A stretch of DNA of 64,000 nt from G965276765 sp965276765 (GTDB taxonomy: Bacteria; Actinomycetota; Acidimicrobiia; Acidimicrobiales; Palsa-688), in contig OZ255627.1 of assembly GCA_965276765.1 (NCBI GenBank), forward strand, positions 310,001-374,000, read 5' to 3'. The stretch's first letter is position 1, and every line of letters starts with the position of its first letter. A program made the position numbers and the translations under genes. Below are positions 17,635-26,027 of the stretch, one piece after another. Under the pieces are notes generated by a model. The model was not told where the DNA came from and did no database searches. It saw nothing but the letters and a program-made list of their open reading frames with translations.

Positions 17635-18309
17635 TCAGAGCTCACCGGCGTAGATCGGACCGTTGGCCGGCCCGACGTCTTCGCGCAGATGCTGGTGCTG
17701 TTCGTAGTAGCTCAGGATCTGGAGCTCGACCCCCAGGTCGACCTGGCGCACAACGACGGGGGCGGATGCTTCCACCCGGACGGGAGCGAAATTGAGGATG
17801 GACGTCACGCCGGCGGCCACGATGGCGTCGACCGCGGCCTGGGCGGCCGGTGCGGGGGTCGTGAGCACCGCCAGATCCACCCCTTTCCCCCGAATGACCT
17901 CCCTGAGCATCGTCATCGGGTAAACCTCGACCACGCCGATCCGTTGACCGATGGTCGCCGGGTCGGTGTCGAACGCCGCCACCATGCGGAAGCCCCGCTC
18001 GCCGAAGCCGCCGTAGCCGGCCAGGGCCCGGCCGAGGTTCCCGACGCCGATGATGGCCACCTTGCGGCCGGTGCTCAGACCGAGGACCCGGTTGATCTGG
18101 CGGACGAGGTAGGCGACGTCGTAGCCGACGCCCCTCGTCCCGTACGAGCCCAGGTGGGAGAGGTCCTTGCGGACCTGGGCGGCGTTGACGCCGGCCCGTG
18201 CGGCCAGGTGATCCGACGAGATCGTCTCCTCGGCGGCCTCGGTCAGGACCCGGAGATAGACGGGCAGCCGGGCGACGGTGGCTTCGGGAATGGGGCGCAA
18301 AGACACCAT
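17635..18309 (-). CDS. rex: Redox-sensing transcriptional repressor Rex
   Basis: Rex senses the NADH/NAD+ ratio and represses respiratory and redox genes when NADH is low. The winged-helix N-terminus includes ISSDHLAARAGVNAAQVRKDLS. The NADH-binding Rossmann motif is VAIIGVGNLGRALAGY, and the C-terminal domain-swap helix follows. Its length of 224 is normal. It heads the hem operon, an arrangement I know from other actinobacteria. I searched the upstream 98 bp by eye for a canonical inverted Rex operator and did not see one. Confidence 0.95.
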   Translation of the reverse strand: MVSLRPIPEATVARLPVYLRVLTEAAEETISSDHLAARAGVNAAQVRKDLSHLGSYGTRGVGYDVAYLVRQINRVLGLSTGRKVAIIGVGNLGRALAGYGGFGERGFRMVAAFDTDPATIGQRIGVVEVYPMTMLREVIRGKGVDLAVLTTPAPAAQAAVDAIVAAGVTSILNFAPVRVEASAPVVVRQVDLGVELQILSYYEQHQHLREDVGPANGPIYAGEL

Positions 18310-18407
18310 GGGAACTCAGCGTACCGAGGAGGCGTACTTGTTCCTTTCCGCCCCCCTGCATCGCTCGCCGTGCGTGAGGGCGTGGCTACCCCGAGTGCTC
18401 GGGGCGG

Positions 18408-18602
18408 TCAGCCGACGGCGTGGAACTGCTCGCCGAGGTAGCGGTCGACGTCCTCCTCGCGGATCCGGTACGAGCGGCCGATGCGCACGGCGGGCAGCTG
18501 CCCCGACTGCACCAGCCGGTACACCGTCATGTTGGAGACCCGCAGCTGGGCGGCGACCTCACCGACGGTGACGAACCTCGACCTCGACTCGTTTGGGGAC
18601 AT
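18408..18602 (-). CDS. BldC-like MerR-type helix-turn-helix protein
   Basis: This 64-residue protein is a single winged-helix DNA-binding domain of the MerR/excisionase type. The core reads VTVGEVAAQLRVSNMTVYRLVQSG, with IGRSYRIREEDVDRYL at the C-terminal end. Length and sequence fit BldC, the Streptomyces developmental regulator that binds DNA as an asymmetric head-to-tail oligomer. Similar proteins are annotated as excisionases, but no phage genes adjoin it. It lies upstream of rex on the same strand, 98 bp away. Confidence 0.85.
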   Translation of the reverse strand: MSPNESRSRFVTVGEVAAQLRVSNMTVYRLVQSGQLPAVRIGRSYRIREEDVDRYLGEQFHAVG

Positions 18603-18671
18603 GCCAGAACCACCCTTCTCCGGGGGCGAGGCTAACGCGGCGGGATCGGCTGCGAAAGGGGGCCTCGTCGG

Positions 18672-19634
18672 CTACGCCGGCGGGGAGCCGAGGGTTGCGG
18701 CGCGGCGGGTCGCGGCCGCCACCGCGTCGATGAAGGCGCTACGGACGGCGGCGCGTTCGAGGGCCTGGAGCCCGGCGGCCGTCGTCCCCGCCGGCGACGT
18801 GACCGCGGCCCGCAGCGACTCGGGGCTCTCCCCCGTCTCGGTGAGCAGCCGGCCGGCGCCGAGGACGGTCTGCACGACCAGCTTCTCGACCGTCGCCCGG
18901 GGCAGGCCGACGAGGACGCCGGCGTCGATCATGGCCTCGGCCACGAGGAACAGGTACGCCGGCCCCGACCCGGACACGCCGGTTACGGCGTCGAGCTGCG
19001 TCTCGGGGACGATCACGACCGTGCCGACGGCGGCGAGGATTGCCTCGGCCCAGGCCACGTCCTCGCGGGTGGCCGTCGCTCCTGCGGCGAGGGCGGAAGC
19101 GCCGGCACCCACGAGGGCCGGCGTGTTGGGCATGGCCCGCAGGACGGCCGGGGCCGGCGGGATAGCAGCGGCCGGCGGGATAGCAGCGGCCGGCGGGATA
19201 GCAGCAGCGGGCGGGATAGCAGCAGCGGGCAGGGCTCCGAGCCACCCCTCGATGTGAGGGATGGGGACGCCGGCGGCGATGGAGAGCACCCGGGCGACGC
19301 CGGCCGAGCGCAGGCCGGCGCAGGCGGCCTCGGCGTCGGCGGGCTTGACGGCGAGCACGGCGCCGATCGGCGGCGTCGCTGCCGGCACCCGACCGACTGG
19401 CTCTCCACCTGTCGGCTCTCGACCTGCCGGCTCTCGACCGACCGCTTCGGTGGTGGCGCCGGTGACGACGAGGCCGGGATGGCGGGCGGCGACGCCGGCG
19501 ACGAGCTCCGCCCTCCTCGCCTCCGACGTCTCGACGACGGCGACCGTGGCGGGATCCTGGCCCGAAGCGAGCAGCCCGGCGACCAGCGCTTCACCCATGC
19601 GCCCACCCCCGACCACGACCAGCTCGACTGCCAT
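18672..19634 (-). CDS. proC: Pyrroline-5-carboxylate reductase with two internal repeat insertions
   Basis: This NAD(P)H enzyme makes the last step of proline synthesis. It has the N-terminal GGGRMGEALVAG, AVKPAD, RAMPNTPALVG and the C-terminal VTSPAGTTAAGLQALE signature. At 320 residues it is about 50 longer than usual. The excess is accounted for by two tandem-repeat inserts: GREP-type units at about residues 67-82 and four AAAIPP units at 137-160. Both fall between recognised secondary-structure blocks, so the enzyme is probably functional. Confidence 0.9.
   Translation of the reverse strand: MAVELVVVGGGRMGEALVAGLLASGQDPATVAVVETSEARRAELVAGVAARHPGLVVTGATTEAVGREPAGREPTGGEPVGRVPAATPPIGAVLAVKPADAEAACAGLRSAGVARVLSIAAGVPIPHIEGWLGALPAAAIPPAAAIPPAAAIPPAAAIPPAPAVLRAMPNTPALVGAGASALAAGATATREDVAWAEAILAAVGTVVIVPETQLDAVTGVSGSGPAYLFLVAEAMIDAGVLVGLPRATVEKLVVQTVLGAGRLLTETGESPESLRAAVTSPAGTTAAGLQALERAAVRSAFIDAVAAATRRAATLGSPPA
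19155..19226. repeat. 18-bp in-frame tandem repeat inside proC (four units)
   Basis: Four nearly identical 18-bp units (ggcgggatagcagcggcc type) encode AAAIPP four times in proC. Because the unit is a multiple of three, gain or loss of copies would leave the reading frame intact. A second in-frame repeat, about 15 bp and encoding GREP-type units, lies near 19389-19436. Confidence 0.85.
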
Positions 19635-19793
19635 GCGAGGACGCTAGCCACCGTCGGCACGGCGCGCTGCGGCCCGAGCAAGCTCCGGCGCCGTTCGCAC
19701 TTCCCCGAACGAACGAGCAGGAGGCCCACCCGGACCGCGGCAGGCCGAGCGTACCGGTGGCCACCCTCACCGGCAAGGGTCGGCGATGCAACT

Positions 19794-20255
19794 TCAGCGG
19801 CGAAACTTGGAGGCGTAGCCGATGCTCATGGCCGCGACGAAATGCTGTTCGGAATAGGCGTAGCCGGCGCCGATGATCCGGTCGAGCTCCTCGTGGTCGA
19901 TCGAAGCGACGGGCAGCTGGCCGACGAGATAGATGGCGTCCTCGCCGCCGATGGCGAAACGCCACGCGAACAACCTCGGGTTGGCCCGCAGGAGATACTC
20001 GTAGCAGCGGGCGTGCTGTTCTTCGGGGGCGGGCATGAAGTAGGTCTCAAAGTGCACGGTGCGCTCCCGCAGGGTCAGCCACACCGTGATGACCATCTTC
20101 TCCTCGCCTCGCATCCGGAGATACCAACGGTCGGCCGCCTGATCACGGTCGACGGCGGCGAGGAGGGGGTTCTCGGCCAGGGCGGCGTCCGCCCACCTCC
20201 CGATGACGCCACGGAGGCGGTCGAGCTCACCGGCGGTCGCCCGCTCTACCGGCAC
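19794..20255 (-). CDS. YbjN domain-containing protein
   Basis: The 153-residue protein has the YbjN fold, related to type III secretion chaperones. It includes WYLRMRGEEKMVITVWLTLRE, FETYFMPAPEE and IGGEDAIYLVGQLP. YbjN proteins are thought to act as adaptors or chaperones, but no substrate is known. In mycobacteria a YbjN gene also lies next to mshA, and here the GTG start overlaps the end of mshA by 10 bases. The conserved pairing suggests a link to mycothiol metabolism that I cannot prove. Confidence 0.85.
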   Translation of the reverse strand: MPVERATAGELDRLRGVIGRWADAALAENPLLAAVDRDQAADRWYLRMRGEEKMVITVWLTLRERTVHFETYFMPAPEEQHARCYEYLLRANPRLFAWRFAIGGEDAIYLVGQLPVASIDHEELDRIIGAGYAYSEQHFVAAMSIGYASKFRR

Positions 20256-21505
20256 GCCACCAGCTCCCTCGAGGTCACCTGGTCACACGCCTGGCGCAGC
20301 ACCTGGGCCGCTCTCGACCACGTGTAGGCGTCGGCCCTCCTGGCCGCAGCCTGGCCCGTCCGCTCCGCCAGGCCGGGGTCGTCGAGCAGGCCGGCAAGGT
20401 GGTCGACCCACTCGCCGGGGTCGAGCGGGTCGAGCAGGAATCCCGTCCGCCCGTGGTCCACGATGGTGGTGAGGCCACCCACTGCCGAGGCGAGCACCGG
20501 CGTCCCGCACGCGGCGGCCTCGAGGGCAACGAGGCCGAACGACTCGGAGCGGCTCGGCACCAGGCACACGTCGGCGGCCCGGAAGTAGGTCGAAAGCAGC
20601 TCGTGGGGTTGGGCCGGAGCGCGCAGGACCCGATCGTGGAGGCCGTGGGCGTCGATGAGCGTTTCGATACGCGCCAGCTCATCGGGCCCGTGCGGCCCAC
20701 TCGGGCCGCCGACCACGATCATCCGCGCCGCTGCGGCCCTGCCCCCGGCCGCGACGGCACCGGCCAGGGCCTCGACGGCGAGGGAGAGGCCCTTGAGCGG
20801 CTGGATCCTGCCCACGAAGACGATGACGGGCCCATCGGGGTCGAGACCGATGGCCCGGCGGGCCTGAGGGCGATCACCGGGGGCAAAAAACGCATGATCG
20901 ACGCCGGGGGCCACGATCTCGATGCGGTCACGTGGGGCGTCGTAGAGCTCGACGAGCTGGTCGGCCTCGACGCTGCAGCTGGCCAGGATGACATCGGAGC
21001 AGCCGATCGTCTCCGCCTCGGCCCTCGCCCGCCGCGCCGGCTCGGCTGCCGAGATGGCCTCGGGACTCAGCTCGGCCTTCACCCGATCGAGGGTGTGGAA
21101 CGTCGAGACCAGCGGCACGTCGAGGCGATGCTTGAGCCGGTGCCCGGCGATGCCGGAAAGCCAGTAGTTCGCATGGATGGCCTCCGTCGGACGCCCATTG
21201 GATGCGAACGTGGCCAGACGGGTCTCCACCCCCTCGGCCCACTCGTCGACGAGGTCGGGGAGGCGCTCCTTGGCCACCGGGCCGAGCGGTCCCGCCGGGA
21301 CGTAGTGGACACGAAAGCCGGGTTCGACGTCGATCGTCGCAGGGCAGGATGGGTCGTCGGCGCGGGTGAAGACCTCGCAGCGCACGCCGGAGCGGGCCAG
21401 GGCGGTGGCGACCTCGCGGACGTAGACGTTCATGCCGCCACCGTCACCAGACCCGGGCTGGGCCAGCGGTGACGTATGCATCGAGAGGACAGCCAGATCG
21501 CGCAC
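20246..21505 (-). CDS. mshA: D-inositol-3-phosphate glycosyltransferase
   Basis: MshA joins UDP-GlcNAc to inositol-3-phosphate, the first step in mycothiol synthesis. It is a GT4, GT-B fold enzyme. Near the N-terminus, LSMHTSPLAQPG is followed by SGDGGGMNVYV. FVGRIQPLKG lies mid-protein, and SRSESFGLVALEAAACGTPV holds the E-x7-E nucleotide-sugar motif. I chose the GTG at 21505, which places LAVLSMHTSPL at the N-terminus as in known MshA. Other in-frame starts lie up to 21526. Its presence shows that the host makes mycothiol. Confidence 0.92.
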   Translation of the reverse strand: MRDLAVLSMHTSPLAQPGSGDGGGMNVYVREVATALARSGVRCEVFTRADDPSCPATIDVEPGFRVHYVPAGPLGPVAKERLPDLVDEWAEGVETRLATFASNGRPTEAIHANYWLSGIAGHRLKHRLDVPLVSTFHTLDRVKAELSPEAISAAEPARRARAEAETIGCSDVILASCSVEADQLVELYDAPRDRIEIVAPGVDHAFFAPGDRPQARRAIGLDPDGPVIVFVGRIQPLKGLSLAVEALAGAVAAGGRAAAARMIVVGGPSGPHGPDELARIETLIDAHGLHDRVLRAPAQPHELLSTYFRAADVCLVPSRSESFGLVALEAAACGTPVLASAVGGLTTIVDHGRTGFLLDPLDPGEWVDHLAGLLDDPGLAERTGQAAARRADAYTWSRAAQVLRQACDQVTSRELVACR

Positions 21506-21665
21506 CGTCAAGCAACCTACCGACACGACGAGGCGACGCGCAGCTTCGAGAGGCCAGACCGGTTGCGGAGAAACCACCGGACCCGGCCGGGAGGCCGCAC
21601 CCGCCTTGGCCGCAAGCGTGTTGGCTGCACGGGGTTGGGGGCGGCGGGCGGGCCCTAGGTCGCTC

Positions 21666-22289
21666 CTACCTCCGGGCGCGGTGGAGGCCGGCCTTCGGGG
21701 CGCCTTTGGGTCTCGGAGTTGCTCCGTTCGGTGGCGAGGCGGGGGCGGAGGCAGCGCCGGGGCCGGGAGCGCCGGCGGAGGGGCCGGGGGCGCCCGCGGA
21801 GGGGCTGGGGGCGCCGGCGGAGGGGCTGGGGGCGCCGGCGGAGGGGCTGGGGGCGCCGGAGGGGTCCGAGGGGCCGGGGGCGCCGGGGACGCCGGCGGCG
21901 ACGGCGCTCTCGCCGATGTCATCGCCGGGGCCGCTCGTGGAATCCCCGTTGGCGGCCACGAACGATCGGTAGATGTGCAGCAGCGTCTGCTTCTGTTCCT
22001 CGTTGAGCGCCGGCGCCTCGAGGATGGCCAAGGCCAGGTCACCCGACTCCGGACGCTCGTCGAGGATCCCGGCCCGCACGTAGAGGGTCTCGGCCGAGAT
22101 GCGCAGGCCGTGGGCGATCTGCTGGAGAATCTCGGCCGAAGGACGCCTGAGGCCTCGCTCGATCTGGCTGAGATAGGGGTTGGAGATCCCGGCGAGCTCC
22201 GAGAGGCGACGCAGTGACAGGCGAGCGCCGGCACGTTGCTCGCGTATGAAGCTGCCGAGGTCGCGCCGCGGATCGAGATGTTCGCTCAC
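21666..22289 (-). CDS. Xre-family helix-turn-helix regulator with repetitive C-terminal tail
   Basis: Residues 10-75 are a Cro/CI-type helix-turn-helix (LSLRRLSELAGISNPYLSQI, then RRPSAEILQQIAHGL). A short helical segment with EEQKQTLLHIYRSFVAANG follows. Residues 145-180 are tandem repeats of about seven residues (SAGAPSP), and the tail is Pro/Lys/Arg-rich. A similar regulator occurs in mycobacteria, but its target is not known to me. The GTG at 22289 gives 207 residues. The 160-bp gap to mshA carries no gene. Confidence 0.82.
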   Translation of the reverse strand: MSEHLDPRRDLGSFIREQRAGARLSLRRLSELAGISNPYLSQIERGLRRPSAEILQQIAHGLRISAETLYVRAGILDERPESGDLALAILEAPALNEEQKQTLLHIYRSFVAANGDSTSGPGDDIGESAVAAGVPGAPGPSDPSGAPSPSAGAPSPSAGAPSPSAGAPGPSAGAPGPGAASAPASPPNGATPRPKGAPKAGLHRARR

Positions 22290-22417
22290 CGTGGACCACG
22301 GTACCCGGGGAAGGCGGGGGCACTCCGGCCAGCTACCCGGGGAAGGGCTTGGCACTCCGGCCGGCGCCTCTACCGGGAAGGAACGGCCACTCCAGCCGGC
22401 GCCTCGATCGGGGTCGG

Positions 22418-22885
22418 CTACTCCCGCGGGACGCGGGCCCGAGCGAGGGCCTCGGGCCGGTCGTCATACCCGACGATGTCGACGACCAGGCCGGCGCGCA
22501 CCGTAAGCACCTGCCAGCGCTCCATCTCACCGCCGTGCTCGGCGGCGGAGTTGGTGTCGACCACCGCGAGCCCGACGACGATCCGGTCACCCTTCACGAC
22601 GATCTCCGTCACCCGGGCTCGAGTTCCCGCCTCAGCACCGCGGCGGTACCAGTTCAGCACCTGGTCGCGGTTCTGGCAGGCCGGTGAGGGATCGTTTGGT
22701 GCACCCCACCGCACCTCCGGGTCGAGCAGGTCGGCGATGGCGGAGAGATCGGCGGACTCGAGCGCAGCCCGCACCCGCCCGGCCAGCTCACCCGTCACTC
22801 CGGCTGGACCCGTTGGGCCGGCCGCGGCACCAGTTGGGCCGGCCGTGGCACCAGTTGTACCGGTTAGATCATTGGATTCCGGCAT
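22418..22885 (-). CDS. SnoaL-like / NTF2-superfamily small protein
   Basis: The C-terminal 120 residues fit the SnoaL-like alpha+beta cone. They run from an N-terminal helix (VRAALESADLSAIADLLDPEVRW) through a hydrophobic pocket helix (RDQVLNWYRRG) to curved strands ending in GLVVDIVGYDDR. The N-terminus has Gly/Pro/Thr/Ala repeats (GPTG type) of no clear role. I took the ATG at 22885; a start 11 codons upstream is possible. Family members are enzymes or ligand-binding proteins with diverse substrates, so function is open. Confidence 0.7.
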   Translation of the reverse strand: MPESNDLTGTTGATAGPTGAAAGPTGPAGVTGELAGRVRAALESADLSAIADLLDPEVRWGAPNDPSPACQNRDQVLNWYRRGAEAGTRARVTEIVVKGDRIVVGLAVVDTNSAAEHGGEMERWQVLTVRAGLVVDIVGYDDRPEALARARVPRE

Positions 22886-22936
22886 CGGTCCCTCCTCGGC
22901 GCCGCGGCGCGGCGTCACCGGCCCGGCCCGGCGAGC

Positions 22937-23458
22937 TCACTCCCCGGTTACCGTCCGGTATCCCCCCCGATAATGGACCAGCGGGCCGCCTGGGAGCGAC
23001 TCGTCGGGATCGCTGCGCTGGAGCTCGCCGCGCACGAGCAGCGAGTAGCCGACCTCCACGAACCCGATCAGCCGGCAGTAGGCCCGACCTCCCACGCCAC
23101 CGAGGGCCGGCCCCCAGGGGGTCTCCTCGAAGACGACGTCGTCGAAGGGGTCCCCCGGGAGGCGGCCGGCGAAGAGGTCGGCCAGCCGGGTGTCACCGCC
23201 CCCGAGCACGTGAACGACGAAGTGCTTGCTTTGCTGCAACGCCGTCCAGAAGTCGCTCAGGGGGCCGACGAGGCCGACCACGGTCGGCGGCTCGCCCTCG
23301 ACGGCGACGATCGACGAGACGGTCAGGCCGACGGGCCCGTCGTGCGGGCCGGTGGTCGTCCACACGGTGACGGGTGCGGCCAGTCGGCCGCGGAGGCGGC
23401 GCAGCCCGTCACGAAGCTCGGGCGGTGTCTCGAACGGGTCTCGACCGACATGGGACAT
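22937..23458 (-). CDS. Flavin reductase-like FMN-binding protein
   Basis: This 173-residue protein has the flavin-reductase split-barrel domain. VTVWTTTGPHDGPVGLTVSS lies near the N-terminus, followed by FVVHVLG and LIGFVEVG, and HYRGGYRTV is near the end. Such proteins supply reduced FMN to a monooxygenase or bind heme or flavin themselves. No monooxygenase partner adjoins it. The ATG at 23458 is clear. The longer upstream open frame is Arg-rich and looks non-coding. Confidence 0.82.
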   Translation of the reverse strand: MSHVGRDPFETPPELRDGLRRLRGRLAAPVTVWTTTGPHDGPVGLTVSSIVAVEGEPPTVVGLVGPLSDFWTALQQSKHFVVHVLGGGDTRLADLFAGRLPGDPFDDVVFEETPWGPALGGVGGRAYCRLIGFVEVGYSLLVRGELQRSDPDESLPGGPLVHYRGGYRTVTGE

Positions 23459-23633
23459 GGCGCTCCCCTCTGCTCTGGTCCTTGCGTCTGCTCCGGTCCT
23501 TGCCTCCCCTGCCGACGAGCCGTGCACCCGTTGGACGCCTTTCGCCGAAACCGGGTCGAGGTTGATCTGGCGTCCGTCCTCCGTCAACGGTCGTCGGCGC
23601 CGTCGCCGGTTCGCCAGCCAGCCGGCCGCTAGC

Positions 23634-24314
23634 TCAACCCGTCTCTGGCTCACCCGTCTCTGCCGGCCCAACCGTCTCTGCCGGCTCACCCCTCTCTGGC
23701 TCTACCGTCTCTGCCGGCCCAACCGCTGCAAGGTCGCCCCGATCGGCAGATAGCCCATTGGTCGACAGTGAGACGAGGGCGGCATCCTCGGGGGACAGCT
23801 GGCCGGTGCGGTAACGGCGGCCGATCTCCGCCTCGATGCGGTCGATGATGGGATGGAGCCGCCGGCGCCGGGCCGACACCTCCCTTTCGAGGTCTGACAA
23901 CCCGACCCGGATCGCCGTCAACCGGGCGTCGGCGACGTCGCCAAGGCTGGCGAGCTGCCGGCCGGGAACGACCCGCTCCAGTCGCTGGAGCAGAAGCGGA
24001 TCGACATCGACCGCCTCGATCGCCGGGTGACGCCCCCTGCTCGGCCCGGAGGCGTGGCCGGTCAGGATGCTCGGAAGGCGCCCGATCAGCTCGGCCACCT
24101 CGAGAGGCGGATCACCGGCCTCGCGCCGCTCATCCTCTGCGGCGACAATGTCGAGACGACCCTGCGCCAGGCGTCGCAGATACGAAAGGCCCGACTCCGC
24201 CTCAACGACATTGGCCCGCATCCGTCGCAGTTTGTCCGCGGGTACCGCCGTCAGATCGGCCGGAATCGAAACGCCATCCGACCCAACCGGGACCTTCTGG
24301 GCGGACGGTCGCAT
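23634..24314 (-). CDS. RsiG-like putative c-di-GMP-responsive anti-sigma factor
   Basis: The 226-residue protein contains two helices with heptad-like spacing. The first has E40, S44, R47, Q51 and D55, an exact match to the E(X)3S(X)2R(X)3Q(X)3D signature described for c-di-GMP binding in RsiG. The second helix has E143, S147, R150, H154 and D158, the same register with His in place of Gln. In Streptomyces, RsiG with c-di-GMP sequesters the sporulation sigma factor WhiG. No whiG gene is in this window. The C-terminus ends in short Pro-Ala-Glu-Thr repeats. Confidence 0.72.
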   Translation of the reverse strand: MRPSAQKVPVGSDGVSIPADLTAVPADKLRRMRANVVEAESGLSYLRRLAQGRLDIVAAEDERREAGDPPLEVAELIGRLPSILTGHASGPSRGRHPAIEAVDVDPLLLQRLERVVPGRQLASLGDVADARLTAIRVGLSDLEREVSARRRRLHPIIDRIEAEIGRRYRTGQLSPEDAALVSLSTNGLSADRGDLAAVGPAETVEPERGEPAETVGPAETGEPETG

Positions 24315-24334
24315 CGGATCAAGCGTACTTCAGC

Positions 24335-26023
24335 TCACCGATGGAGAAGCACGCTCACACCGATGACCCACACCGGCGCGGCAAGGACCATGGAGTCGAG
24401 GCGGCGCAGCGCCGGCAACCGACCCGGTGCAAGCGAACCGCACAGCCAGACCCCGACCGGGGCGAGCAAGGCGACGGCACCGCAGAGCAGCCACGGACTG
24501 CTTCCGGTGAAGGGCGGGGCGAGGAGCGATCCGACGATCACGGCAAGTACGAAGACAGTCAGGATTCCCGACACTGCACCGACCAGGCCACCGGTCCTCC
24601 CGGTGCCCATCGCCGCGTTGGCCACATCGAAGAGGCAGTAGGCGCAAACGAGGACGACGCCGACCTGGGCGTCTTGGCGGGTGGCGAGGACGAGGCAGCC
24701 GCCGGCGAGCGCAGGAAGCACGGCGGCCGTCAGGCCAGCGGCAATGATCTCGGTCGGCCGGTTCGACATCTGCCACGCCAGCACGCCGCCGGCGACAACC
24801 AACCACACGATCATGACGGTCGGACCGCCGGTCGCGAGCAGGGGCGTGACCCCAAGGGCGGCCAACGCGGCGAGGATCAGACCGGTCGGCAACCCGGCCG
24901 ATTGCACCTCGGACGGGCGTGACGACGCGCCGTTCGCACCGGCACGGCCGGGGTCGACGGCCTGAGCCAGACGCGTCAACATGCCGTGCGCACTCCCCTC
25001 GCCGGCATCGGCCGCAGCGCCGCGGGCGGCGGCGTTCGAAGACTCGTCCGCCGCCATGGGTCGACCGGTCGCCTCGGTAAGTCCGCCGGTCGCCTGGGTG
25101 AAGCCATCGAGTGCCACGGTCGGGTCGCCCGCGGCGCCGACAGGGTCGCCGTCGGCGCCGAAAGAGCCGTCGGATGCGCCCTCCACACCCGGTCCCTCCT
25201 GGACGTCGCCGCCAATTGCGGAGTCGGCGGCGCCATCCAAAGAATCGTCAGCGGCGGCATCGGAGGCGCCGGCCCCGGCCCCAGGTGAACCCCGCGGCGG
25301 CGAGAACCGATCGGCAGACCCGCCGATGCGTCCCTGAGCGGTGCGGGTGGCCGTTCGCCACGCAGAGAGCACGGCGATGAGCACGACGGGGGTCACGACC
25401 ACCGCGCTGGCGAACGGCGAGACGTTGACGGCGGCAAGGAGGACAACCGCCCAGACGAACCCCCAGAAAACGACGACCGACCCGCGACGCCGGCGCCGAG
25501 CCGGCCGCAGCGCTACGGGGACGGGCTGGAGAAGAAGGTTTCCCTCGAGCCCTCCGGGCACCGCCGGGACGACCGGTCTTGCTACCCATCCGGCGCGGCG
25601 AGGCCGCGCCGGCGGGGCGACTGCGGGTGCCTGGACCGGTCCAACCGGGCGCGTCTGGGTCGGCGCCGCTCTGGGCACCCTCCCGCGGGTCTGCGGGGCC
25701 AGGATGGCGGGGCCTTCGGCCGGGGCTGGCGCAGCCAGTGGCACGCCGGCCGGCGCCGGCCTGGCCACCCGGGAATGCGCCGGGGACGGCTGAGCGACTC
25801 GCGCTTGTGTGGTCACCCGGCCACGCTCCTGCGCCGGCCTGGCACCACGGGTCTGTGTCGGCGCGACCCGTCCAGGCACCGAACGATCAGCGCCCACCGA
25901 ACGATCAGCGCCCACCGAACGACTCGGGCCGTCCGATGCCCCACCGTGCGGCGCCGGAGCGCGACGCATCGCCGGCTCACCCGCCGCCGAACCCGGCCGG
26001 GTCACCGTGTCGGGGATCACCAC
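24335..26023 (-). CDS. Large multi-pass membrane protein of unknown function
   Basis: The N-terminal 180 residues are Pro/Ala/Arg-rich and include a tandem SVGADR repeat. Two hydrophobic segments follow, then a long acidic low-complexity region of about 150 residues, then six to seven further transmembrane segments. The overall topology recalls CdsA-type cytidylyltransferases, but the CDP-diglyceride synthetase signature is missing. I do not recognise the function. The GTG at 26023 lies four bases after the MoaD-like stop; its ribosome-binding site GGAGGA lies inside that gene. Confidence 0.65.
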   Translation of the reverse strand: MVIPDTVTRPGSAAGEPAMRRAPAPHGGASDGPSRSVGADRSVGADRSVPGRVAPTQTRGARPAQERGRVTTQARVAQPSPAHSRVARPAPAGVPLAAPAPAEGPAILAPQTRGRVPRAAPTQTRPVGPVQAPAVAPPARPRRAGWVARPVVPAVPGGLEGNLLLQPVPVALRPARRRRRGSVVVFWGFVWAVVLLAAVNVSPFASAVVVTPVVLIAVLSAWRTATRTAQGRIGGSADRFSPPRGSPGAGAGASDAAADDSLDGAADSAIGGDVQEGPGVEGASDGSFGADGDPVGAAGDPTVALDGFTQATGGLTEATGRPMAADESSNAAARGAAADAGEGSAHGMLTRLAQAVDPGRAGANGASSRPSEVQSAGLPTGLILAALAALGVTPLLATGGPTVMIVWLVVAGGVLAWQMSNRPTEIIAAGLTAAVLPALAGGCLVLATRQDAQVGVVLVCAYCLFDVANAAMGTGRTGGLVGAVSGILTVFVLAVIVGSLLAPPFTGSSPWLLCGAVALLAPVGVWLCGSLAPGRLPALRRLDSMVLAAPVWVIGVSVLLHR

Positions 26024-26027
26024 GGAG

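Noticed and set aside
18310..18407. A Rex operator in front of the rex-hem operon
   Set aside because: I looked for a TGTGAA/TTCACA-type inverted repeat and did not find one.
18408..18602. Phage excisionase
   Set aside because: The length and sequence fit BldC, no integrase or phage gene is adjacent, and the gene lies in a conserved core block.
21750..21857. Regular repeats that could be mistaken for a CRISPR array
   Set aside because: The units are contiguous 21-bp in-frame coding repeats without spacers, and no cas genes are present.
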